A stretch of 64,000 nt of DNA from Rhopalosiphum padi. Lineage: Eukaryota; Arthropoda; Insecta; Hemiptera; Aphididae. Position 1 is the stretch's first letter. Every line of letters begins with the position of its first letter. This document shows, in pieces, positions 26,100 to 38,300 of the stretch. The DNA lies in NCBI RefSeq assembly GCF_020882245.1, contig NC_083597.1, positions 2,824,581 through 2,888,580 of the forward strand, in the 5' to 3' direction. The notes under the pieces are model-generated. The model did not search any database. It saw only the letters and a list, made by a program, of their open reading frames with translations, and was not told the DNA's origin. Position numbers and translations under genes: made by a program.

Positions 26100-28190
26100 T
26101 ATATGTGTAAATGTAGGTACGAGTGATTTTATTGTCTTTTCCGACGTCCGCCGACACCGCCACTGATACCACTACATCATAGTATAGGAATTTCGTAAGC
26201 GTGGCTGTCAATAAATGCGTAATAATATACAACATATAATATTATTGTATTATAGTATTATAAGGTACCGTACGTTACGTTATATTTATACGGTGATAAA
26301 ACATCGATTCGCAGCCGTGATAGGTATTCTTTTCCGTTTCAACCCTATAACGAACAGTGGTGTTATTGTCTATTGTTCCGCGCTTGAAACGTAAAATATT
26401 GTGCCGCAACCGTTTCCGCCCTTCATTATCCGAGATATACTCACGGGACGAAATTTGTTCTACGGACAGACTTAACAGACGTGTCTGCACGGTGACCTTG
26501 CCACTTCCGGAAGATGACCTATTTTGTTTCTTCTTATTTTTTAACCCTTTTAATTTTAAATATCATGTAAAAAATTATAACATTTTTTAATCAAACATAT
26601 AGATGCAGATACTTACTATCTATCTATTTATATATTCCTATTATTAAGAGTCTGCAGATTTATAGTTAATTCACAAAGTTCAACAAATATCGCATTACAA
26701 AAATTAATTTTATTTTGTAATTATGTTGATGTTAGTTTTAATGCTCAGTATAAATCAACTGCAACAATAACTAACGAATCTAAACGTTTTGATTATTTTT
26801 TTATTTAAAAATATCACTTTATAATTGGATGAAACTATATGTGTATTTACAAAAATCACATCATGAACGCTCGGGCGTATTTCATGTTATGAGAAAATAA
26901 TATACATAAAAGATTTAGTTACAAACCAAGGACAAATTTATTCATTCAAAAACTCTTTTTATGTGTTTCCGGTTTGATCATCTTTATTAATAAGAGATGA
27001 ACGACGTATTTTGAAATCGGGTTAAATCACGGAAATATATTTATTCATTATACTATCAGCCCATTCAAATTTCAAAAGAGACCGGAATGAATAACAAAAG
27101 ACTGTCGATCTCTTATTGTCTTTTTTATGAACCAGACAGGGATTTATCACAAAACAACGACAGTAAAGAAAAAAAAGTTAATATATAATTCGAATACATT
27201 ATTATGTGTGTATGTATGTAGTTTTACATTTTAACGTAAGAGGCGAATAGGCACGCCACTTCCATCATACTAATATACGTATATTACGTTACACATTGCT
27301 GTATACTTTTGTAAATTATTATTATATAATAAAAATATAATATTACATCTAAGTATTAAAGACAAAGAATTATAAAATTTGCTTAAACATAATGTAAACA
27401 CACAAATGAAAGCGAATTTGCCACGGAACTGGAGTATCGCTCCACAGCCCACACACGTTCACACCTCGATTGCTTTACTGCAGTTCGTGTGCGTTATGCT
27501 TTTGTATAATACATGTCACCATGTTATATATAATAATAATATATTATACATTTATACGTAATGATTACACATCATAATAAACGATATTAAGTGTTTCTTA
27601 ATAACAAAAATAATTAATGATCATAATGAATAATATGTAAAACAATGAAATTAAACAATCGGAGTATTAAAATAAAAATTTAAAACGTAAACGCGATTTA
27701 TAAATATTTTACAGTTCGAATTATAGTTTTGTGCGTGGGATTTGTGATACATTAAATTTCGCCAACCACATAATAATAATATACGACACGTAATAATAAT
27801 TGTCAATCAGTGGGTGTAAAAATGTATAATATACGAATAGCTATCAAAATATGCACAATATTTATACAATAAACACATTATCTTATGATTCTAACTGACG
27901 CGCGAATAATACAGCACGTTATCATAACATAAGTTACAGCGAAAAAAAATATACTCATACTTTAATAATATGTTTAATATAATACGAATTATTACGATAC
28001 AGTTTTACTTTCACCGGTTCCCGAAAGGCTTCGGCTGATGGTGATCAAGTATATGCAATATGCATCATAATCACGAATCAACGGATCGCTACATAATATA
28101 TAATATTTTACGTAGATACATATATTATTTATTGTTATTATTATACCTATAGATGTGCATATTCGATCCGTTACAATTTGTCGATCGATA
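26100..28190. other. Intergenic, no supported gene
   Basis: A+T-rich with no exon-like frames. The frame on 26357-26590 has no family features. I see no repeat with recognisable ends. Confidence 0.5.
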
Positions 28191-28740
28191 GTCACCGATA
28201 AACGCGTGCCCATATAATATTATAGGTATAATAATAATATTGTGCGCGCGTGTGTACATCGCAGCCGCAGCCGTAGTTCGTCTCGATCCCGGGCCATTCT
28301 CCACTTGCGGCGGAGCCCACGTTAATCGCGGAGATACAAAAAAAAAATAGTATAATATTATTATTATGATATTGCGAATGTACCTGCAACCTATGTGTAT
28401 AATAGTGTATAGACGACTGTTTGAACGAGCGCGCGTTCTTGTCGGCCGGTCGGTAAACGTGGGAATGTCGATACGGATGAAATCTGCGGTCCCACGGTAG
28501 GTCACCTGTTGCCATCGGTCGAGTCATCCGGACGACGACCACCGCAAGTCGTGTGCACCGATACGCCCTGTGCCGCACGCGCAGTAGGGTTTTGCAACCA
28601 GTCACTGTGACACGAAACGAGCGTGTAAAATGTGAACCGATAAAAAAATTATTTTTAATCTTTTTATTATTATTATTATTATTATCATTGTCGTTGTTGT
28701 TATTACTTTTCTTTCCCTTTGGACTGTACAAAGATTAGGT
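28191..28740. other. G+C-rich patch, function unknown
   Basis: CpG-containing block, notably 28255-28330 and 28430-28620. The long minus-strand frames here are built of Asn/Ile/Tyr runs from TTA-type repeats and do not look like proteins. A promoter or non-coding exon is possible. Confidence 0.3.
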
Positions 28741-29087
28741 TCTATATATAATATTTATGTTTTGGATCATGCCGAACGCATGATTATTATAAATCCGATG
28801 TTTTGCAAGCTTTCCCCAGAAATTACTTAATAAACTAAAAATGATGATAAGAAATACAATTAAATATGATTACTTTGAAAATAAAATAGAAATAGCAAAG
28901 TGGTATTTAGAAAAATGATTTATCATAAAGTTAAATCCCTGAAATAAAAATTATTTTTCTTAGATTTTTTGAATTAAGAATAAATCACATAGATTTATAA
29001 AAAAAATCTAAATATCCCAAATAAATCATCATGAAACAACAACAATTTATCTAATAATGTAGGATACTTACACATACACTTTTAATC

Positions 29088-29815
29088 AGTGATGCTCAAT
29101 GTTATGTGCGGAGATCGCCCCCCCGGCTTACGGAGCCTTGCCACCAAAAAATAAATAATTTGAAGATAATTATTAAGCAAATAAAATGATATTTTTGTAC
29201 AGTTTATACTGTTTATAGAAAATGTTTTAGGGATAATGAAGATATTATTTTAGAATAAATATATATTTTAAAGTATTTGCTCTATATTAGTAAATTTAAA
29301 AAAAACTGGTTTCAAAAGAAAACTTGTCCCTTGCTATTAGAGTTGATGAATTTATAAAACTAAGTTATAATGGAATTATACAGTTTATTGATCATTATAA
29401 GGTATTTTTTATATTATTTAAAACCTAATTATTTTATAAATACTCAGTAGGTATTAAATTAATATATAAAATTATAAATAAAATATTTACTTTATGTGAT
29501 TTTTCGGGTTTAAATATACTTGCCAACGAAGTCTAAGGTCAGAAATGATGGTTGCTAAGAACTATCTAGTTGAACCTATAAAAGAGGTGATATTGAAGAT
29601 ATTAAAAAGAATATTTCACCTCAAGTATTTCCTAATTTTTTATAAAATATTAAATTTGCTTTAACATAACCAATTAGTTATGCTGCGTGTGAAAGAAGTT
29701 TTTCGGCTACAAAAAAAATGTAATAAACTTTTAATCTTATATATTTGACAAGATAAAACTAAAGCTTTAACTAATGACACTATTTTAAATACATTTAACA
29801 AAATAGGTTAATAAA
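29088..29815 (+). pseudogene. Decayed hAT transposon with transposase C-terminus remnant
   Basis: A left end like those of hAT elements (CAGTGATGCTCAATG near 29088) is followed by broken plus-strand coding matter. Around 29675-29720 it reads PISYAACERSFSATKKM and then stops, which matches the conserved ...SxASxERSFSxxK block of the hAT dimerisation domain. After further stops, QDKTKALTNDTILNTFNKIG (about 29745-29810) follows, again as in hAT C-termini. Several stops and frame breaks make it inactive. The right end was not found. Confidence 0.65.
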
Positions 29816-32287
29816 ATTAAGTTAAAAATGGTAATTGTATTTTTTTTTAATTATTTCTTTTATTTTTGTGAGTATTAATAAACGAGATAAATTATAAACA
29901 TAACCTTATAGAAATGTATCAACTTTAATTAATGAGTGCGTAATTATAGTTAATTATATAATTATAATTAATTTATATATTTAAAGTTTAATTGTGTTTT
30001 AGCTAATCTTATTGTTAAATGTTACGCTATTATAGTATTTATGACTTATGTTATATTTTATTATATTATTATTTAATATGTGTATATAATTTTGTACTTG
30101 AGCTAACTTTGGCGTTTATCTCAGTAAATAAATATATTATGGTATACAAAATAGCTCTATAAAATACGCTGATGCTATGAAAAAATTAAAAACAATCAAC
30201 AATACAAATGTATTATTAATTATTATAATAGATTCTTTAAATTTTAATTCCTTTCATTATAAAATGTATTGAGCTCAATGGCCATATACAACATTCATTT
30301 TTTAAAGACTTATTATAATGCGAATCTTATAACAGATATTTTACTTAGATTAAATAACGGTTATAACTATAAGGGTATGTATTGTTTTTTGTATTATTAT
30401 AGTTGTTATGAATAACTCTATTTCCTGATATGAATAGTAAACGTTAACATGTACTTATATAAGCTACTCCACCCCCATAACATTTCAATAAACATACAAA
30501 TAATTCAGTTATAAAGATTTAGTGTACTTAAATAAGATATAAATTGTTGATAAAATGGTTATTAGGACAATAAAATATTTTAAAATTAATTCAAATGGTT
30601 TATTGAAATTAAAATATTTAACATTTTCTTTTATTAGCATTAAATTTAACTTAACATTTAATAAAAAAAAACCCAATGAACAGGTGGTACGTCTCATTTT
30701 AATGACATGAAAACATTATAATATAGTGGTAAGATATGTACCTACTTACCTAATACCTATTCGATTTTATTTTTTATAATACGCTAATACTTAAATGGCT
30801 CATTAGACTTTAAAAGAAAAATGTGTTCTCGGGAAATATATCCATGCAAGTATATTACGCGCATTATACAGTCTATAATAGTGTGCTATTGTTTAACTTA
30901 AAATGTATAACCATTATTATTACAAATTACAATATAAAGTTAACATACTTCCAGACAGCTGCGCGATACAAAATAAAATATTTACAATTTATTATAAATT
31001 ACATATATTATGTTAGTACATAAGCAATGAATTACTTTAATATTCAATGAAATGTGTTTATACTAAGTGTTAAAGTAGGTAACATACATTAAATTGTATA
31101 TAATTAAAACAAAAATAATTATGATGTATACATTTGAAACATACCTATATGTGGTATTTAATCTTTAAATTAAAGATAAATTAAACTGTCTATAATATTT
31201 CTAATTGTTATTTGTTACTCATATTTTATAAAGGTATTTATTTCCCAAATAAATATAATTAACTTTAAAATACAAAATATATTTTCATTCTGTAAAATAT
31301 TTATTATTTGTGTTCAAGTATGAAAATAATTTGCTTATATAATATAATAAGTCTTAGGTATATGTACCTATTCATAAACATTCATTTAATGATGAAAAAA
31401 CAGTTATGACTTTTATGTATACATAGGTATTTCTAATTTATAGTAAGACACGCGATTATATTTCGATTTGAAATGTTGTAGATAAAGGTATTTAAACGAA
31501 AATATAAGTAAAGAATTATTCATATTCATTATTCACAGTAAAATAAGCGTTAAGCGTACACCTTCATATTATGTAATGAAACTTGTATAATAGAAATAAG
31601 TTTTTTTTTATTTTTTTTATAAAATATCACAAAAATGTACGTAATTAAATCATTGATTGATTATTACTCCATGTTCTATATTTAATTTAAAAATATTGTG
31701 CGAAACATCACGTAGGTTGAATGAATTTCCTTTTAAATGAAAGTTGTAAAATTTCGAAAATAAAAATACATGTCCATGATATAAGCACATAAAATATTTG
31801 ATTTAACCACCCTACTCTTGTTAAAAAAAAAATTAAAAAAAATTAGTGCGTGGACTAAGACGTGGTAGTTATTATAGTGAAATCGACGGAGCAGCTGCAC
31901 CCGTGTATACGCAAAACATGTAATATCATGGCTAAAAAGGGTGAGGGACTCACTCTACAGTGTGACGGTATGTGAGAAAACGATCAGACTACGGTTCCCA
32001 CCTATAAAAATGTCGCAACAGTCAAAACACAAACGCGAACAAGAGGCGAAACTGACCCTTTGCAAGCGATGACCCCTTCCCTTTTTACACACATATTTGG
32101 CTTTAGAATGATATAAAAAAAGGTTTACACCACAGCTTCTTCATTTTACAAAATTCTATTTCGTATTGGCTTTGCAAAATAATACTTATATAGCTATATA
32201 AAATCTACACAATATTATAATATATGAATAATACTATGAATAATACGTTTAAATTAATATAACTTAAGTTTTTTTTTTTTTATGTGT
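29816..32287. other. Intergenic, no supported gene
   Basis: A+T-rich. A slightly G+C-richer patch at 31845-32090 has no good coding frame and no recognised motif. The 3' UTR of the ABCG gene probably occupies the last part. Confidence 0.5.
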
Positions 32288-32293
32288 TTTATT
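32288..32293 (-). terminator. Candidate poly(A) signal of the ABCG transporter gene
   Basis: Minus-strand AATAAA (TTTATT on plus) 57 bases beyond the TAA stop at 32351-32353, a plausible position for a short 3' UTR. Confidence 0.4.
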
Positions 32294-32350
32294 CGTAAAT
32301 ATAAAAATATTATGATTAAAAAAATACCAATAGCTCTGAATATTCTTGTT

Positions 32351-35300
32351 TTAGAACAGTTTGTTCAGGTGAGCCCTAGTCACGAAGCACACAAATGATA
32401 TGACGTGAAAACCAATGTATAACCAAATCATGGAATAAATATGTGGTATCAAATTAGTTACTTTAAATTCATATTTATCCAAAACTTCACTGCCGTCCAT
32501 CAAGCATGGTACATCTGGATCTTCGCTACATGCTAAAATCATTATGTATAATATATTAAAAATTTTGCACGTATAACAATCAACAATTTAAAATAATCAT
32601 ATTTTAGACGCATCATTATTTACCAATGTAAGTCACGTTTTGCCAATGAAGGATAGTAAGCGCTTCAAATCCAAGTTCAAACCAAGATATTTTAACTACC
32701 CAATGTAGAAACCATGGTACACTCCTAGAAATTATTATTTTTATAAAATCTTAGAACATACATTTTAAAAGTGTTCATAAAATATATCTTTCATGTTGTA
32801 ATTAATGAGACTATATTACACAACGCTGAATTATGTCTATATTATATCTTAAAAGTAAATAAGTTAATATTGTAAGACCAGCTTGATTAAAAATCTATTG
32901 CTGTTTTTTGTTATGTAGCTAATTCAAAACTTAAATATCAGAAAGTATTTAAAAATGTTAAATTTAATTATCTTTAAAATCTCATTATATAGACCTGAGG
33001 TTTACAAATATTCCGGATAACATCATGATAACATTGTCAAACGGCTGGACAAATGTTAACGCCAGCGACAAGGACCCAAAAATGTTGTTGAACATATAAC
33101 CTATATATATATATAACAAATGAATAAATATGGTGATTAAATCTAATGTAGTCAAGTGACTCTACTGATATAATTATATATTAGTCAAAACATGCATTTT
33201 ACTAAATGCTTAACAAATAGTCAAACAATTTAATTTTTATGAAATTTTACTACCTACCTAGGCATTTAATTAAATTGCAATTTAGTTATTATTTCAAGTC
33301 TGGCAATTAATAAAAACTAAACATTTTATTTAAAAATTCAATTATATTTTATTATTGATTATTTATTGCAATTTTATATACATAAAAAAATTATATATTA
33401 TTTATTAATATGTAAAATATGTAAGTATTTAAATGAAATATTTTTGATTTCATGTCCTTAGGTACTATTGTTTTAAAATTTAAATTATAAATAAATATAG
33501 GTAATTACTAATTAGGTATGATATTACGAGTATAAAAAATGAATAAAAAAATTATATTATAATTACAATATTTTGTTAATTTTTCATTATTACTTGTTTT
33601 TACATGTAATGTAAAAAGTATATGTTTGATGCCATTTACTAGAATATTTAACATTCTTTTTTAAACAAAAACATCGACAGTTTTATCCATATTTATTTAT
33701 ACTTATATTTAAATAATACATAATTTGTTTTTATATAGAATAGCAATAAATAATTTATAAGAAAATATAATTAAATTTTTAAAATAATTATACAAAATAT
33801 TTCATTTTTATTATTTGCCTAACTTAAAATAAGCATTTAACTAAATGTCTAGATGGATAGTAAAATTGCATAAAAATTAAATGCTTTGACTATTTGCCTA
33901 GTATTTTAGTGAAATCCCTGATTTAACTATATGCCTTTAGCATATATCAATATACATGTGCGAGTATGTGAGTGTGTTTGTGTATATGGTATATCATTTT
34001 ATATTTATGACATTATGGCATACATAAAGAGTAAAGTTATCAATATAGGTTATATATACTATACGTGAATATACGGACCACAAGAAGTGGATACGGCCAT
34101 TACCAGAATCGTGATGATTACCGTGAGAAAATATCCATACAGATCAGTTTGCATACCGGCCATACAGTAAACGATTGTCGTGTACACCGTGGGCTCAATG
34201 ATCAACGTGGGGATCTGCACGTGGGGGCCATTGGACAGGACAAAAAAAAAATGCAAAGAAAAATGAACTAGCCATAATAATAATGCATAGTATAATAATT
34301 AGTATGTATAAATTATACGTTGTAATATTGTCGTCACCGCACGTATTATCTGCTCGATCAACGTATACCTATAATAAAACGGTTGGTAGACAAGATACTT
34401 ACGAAGGACAGTATGTTAGCGATGTAGAAGGTTGGGGCATCGTAAAGGCCCGAAGTGTACTCTCTCCTGAACAGGGGCAGTTGTGTGGGCAGTTGATTCA
34501 TCACCGAATACATGGGCGTGAAGAAGTTCTCTGTGATCAGCATAAAAAATACACCCTGGACCGATTGTATGCCGACTTGGGTCTGTTGCACTGTACCCAA
34601 GTAACACAAGCCGACCATGACCGCTATTGCCTGTAAAGAACAAAATTATCAAGTATAAAAATCATTTTACGTGTCTAGCTCTACATGTAATTATAAGGAT
34701 TATAAATGTATTATAATTATATTGGTTGTGTTTGTCACATGGTACCCATTCAATAGTGAGTTATTTTATAGCATTAGTGAAAATAAGATTACTAAGTTCT
34801 ATGTTATTTGAAAAAAAATTTACCTAAGTAGTAAAACCAATGGCTGAATGTAATGTCCGCGTGAATTTTTTTTTCCTATGAAGCAATTAACTTAAATAAA
34901 TACCCACCCACCAATTTCTTCTCACATTTCAAACAATTTTTCAAGAATATAACGCGGGGTATCTAATATTTACTTAGCTATAGGTATGTCGTTAGATGTG
35001 ACTATGGAAGTATAAATTATAGACTAGTTTAGCTGTCTAGGTCCTGAAAATTGAAGTCATTGAGATACTCACCCCTATTTTTGCATAAGTCAGCTGCTTC
35101 AAAAAATAGCTATTCATGCCGCCACTGGCTGAATGACAGTTAACATGTACAAAGCTTATAATTTATATATCACATTACGGTTTAAATATTTTAAATTCAA
35201 TAAAGACCAGACAAAAAATTGTATTTTCTAAATTACCTATCTATAATATATATATATATATATTTACAATTAACTGAAATAATATTATAATTATAAATTG

Positions 35301-38300
35301 AAAAAATAAATAAAAATAAAACAACAATATTCACGGTAAGAAACTTCATTCATGATGAGCCCATGGGATAAAAAAAATATATAAAAAGGAAGTAAAATAG
35401 GTAACCGATCTGCTGTGCAATAGGAATCGAATTTATCTCGTCATTTATGATATATTAAATAATATTTAATAATAAACTTTGGTGTAACTTTTAAGTGTTC
35501 AAAAATAACTAGTACATAATATAATGTTTAGGTACATTTATTTTAAACTAATTATTGTTTTAATAAACAAATAAACAAATGCCAAGGCGCTTCTGTAATG
35601 GCATATGCGTATATACATGACGAAGCTAGGGTTGTACTTATATGATTATATTCCACAATCCACAATTTTTCGTACCGAAACGATTGTTATTAATTATTAC
35701 TGTGTATATTATATATTTATAATATATATATATTATATAATCAGATATACGCATATACAATTATTTGCAAAATGCGCAAACGATTGCGTTTTTTTAAACG
35801 TCGATGCAATAACGAAACATATATAATGTATAGAGAGAAAGATTTAGTGAAATCGAGGAAAATTATACGACGTGTGTTTCCCACGCTTTACGTATTTATA
35901 ATATATAGGTAATATATATTGTGTTATATATAAAACACCTATTTATAATATTATGTGTGTTTGTGTGTGTATGTGTGTGTGTACGGTAACGACCAAGGCG
36001 GCATTATATCGTCTGTCAGAAGGCATGCCGTCACGCAGCCACGTCTTACGAAAGAAAAAAACAGAAATGATAAACAAACGAGTACGTCTCCAACACGTGA
36101 ACTATAACGCGAGCGCCTAGACGAACGCGCGCGTGCTAGGCACACGTGGGAGATTATACATAATAATAAAACAGACACGTTCGTTTTATACACAATAAAA
36201 TAATAATATAGTATAAATCGTTTATAATAACGTTTAAAGGTCCAGGAAAATAGGTCTGAAATTAAAAAAAAAAAAAACAATTTATTATTTTTATTTGTAA
36301 CTTAATTTTTTTATAAAAAATGTTAATATGTCCTTATCCTTATCTTGAAATGTTTTATTCATTTTATTGCCATAAACCGTCGATAATATGGGCCAAATAT
36401 TGCGTGGTTAACATAGATATGCAATTTTTCTAAATTCACTAAAAATAAATATTATTATATCCGTATGATCGTTATAAGAAATATCATAACAGCCGATACA
36501 AATTAACATAATAATATAACACATGATAGAAGTTTTGCTAAAACCTTTAATTTTAGGTCATTAAACCAAAAATCTCAATACAATTGTTATACTTAATAAT
36601 AAACGATTTGTACTGTATATTAAAATATAATGAAGTATAAAATATGGTATAACTACTAACTATTGATGTTCATAAAAAATATGTTCTTATTTTATGAAGA
36701 CGCCCCCGCCACCACGATACATGAGTGGCGGCATGTCATCGCGGGGTCACTGGTGTGGTACTCGTCACATGCGCCTCTGTGATGCTGGACAGCGCCGAAG
36801 ATAGCGTATTATACAGTGTAAATATACGCACGTAGACCCGGGATATGATGGTTTATTATTTTTTTTGTATCTTATTCTTCTTAGTCTATACGGAATGGTC
36901 CACTTAACAAAGACACTCATTATATCAGAAAACACGAATATTTTTTAAATATTTCTTTTATTAAATATTACCCTTTGAATGACTACATATATTTTTAATT
37001 TCAAATCTGAAGCCAAAAAAATGTATTAATTATAAGTATTTTAATTTTAAGTTTAGATGATCAGAAGAGTGGACAAACATTTTGCAACGTACTCCTGATC
37101 CACCCATCCACCCCGTCTATCATAATTTTTAAATTTAAATATCATAACTCGATCATAAGCTATACTCGTCCAAAATTTAATTTATATGCATTGAAGTACT
37201 CAAAAAAATATTATGCTTTAGAATAAGAAAGTAAAAATTAAAAAATGATAACAACAAAAAAATTGAAAAAATATTAATTTTTTTAGAAATATATTGTTTT
37301 TTAATGACGTAATAATAAACATTTTCAAAATCGGTTATTCTTTTTGAAATATGAGTGTCTAATGTTAAATAGATCACCCGATATGTCTAGTGTATAACTG
37401 CAGTATATTGCCCTAAATAATTATATTATATACACTTCACGCACAGGCGCACGTACGTACTATTTATGTTTAATGTAAATAGATATTATAGGTATAATAT
37501 ACCTGGTATGTACATGTCTTATGTGGTCGCGTAAACATTCTTAAGCTCAATAATGTAGTATACTTTACTATTATATGCCGACGAGATGAAAATAAAGATA
37601 ATTATACTGAATATTACTATATCAATATACTTTCTAAATAATTTTCGTGATTTTGGATTGAACTACTATTATAACTATGTTGCATCAGTAGCGACTCTAG
37701 GGTTTGATTGAGAAAGACCAAAAACATCACAAAATTGTTTTTTTTTTTATATTTTATGATAAGTATTTTATACCTGTCTTATCAAAATATATTCAAATAC
37801 TTCAAAATCAGTGCTATAGATAACCACATCAACCATTAGTCATACTATTTATTAATTACTTCATTGTAACCAGAGCATATTTTAACATATAAAGTAGGTG
37901 GCATGCGTGCCACCTTGTGGTTAATGAATGTGCCTTGTACCCCATGGCTCATGCGGTCATGCCCCAGGTCATGGGGCACATAATTATTATTATTATTTCC
38001 TTATGGTTTTTAATGCCAACTAGTTAATATTCTTAAAATATGCTCTGGTCGTAGCAATTGTAAAATGTAAAAATATATGTACATATAAAAAATTATAAGC
38101 TTTAGAGTTTAGAGCATATATCAAACTAAAAACATAAGCCTGATTCATTAGAAGTTGGAAAAAAATGTTGTAATTTTGTTATAGCTTTTATTTTTTATAT
38201 TTTATTAATATTTAAATATTTAAATTTATCATCGTCAAAATTTGAAATTTTCTAGGGAGGTCATGAATAGATCAATTTTAAACTGTGTGAAAGTTTGGTT

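Noticed and set aside
28125..28731. Long minus-strand open frames of 126 and 179 codons
   Set aside because: Composition is driven by TTA/ATT simple repeats (Asn and Ile runs), with no domain and no exon context.
34059..34256. Reading the ABCG exon as starting at MHFFFVLSNG on the minus strand
   Set aside because: The acceptor CAG at 34215-34217 joins the previous exon in phase and gives the expected membrane segment; the upstream residues are intron.
34065..34636. Plus-strand open frames of 68 and 117 codons
   Set aside because: They are antisense to ABCG exons 34079-34214 and 34403-34630, whose minus-strand translation matches the transporter family.
36700..36840. G+C-rich strip in an ABCG intron considered as an exon
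   Set aside because: All frames are broken and no borders fit the transporter reading frame; it may be a repeat fragment.
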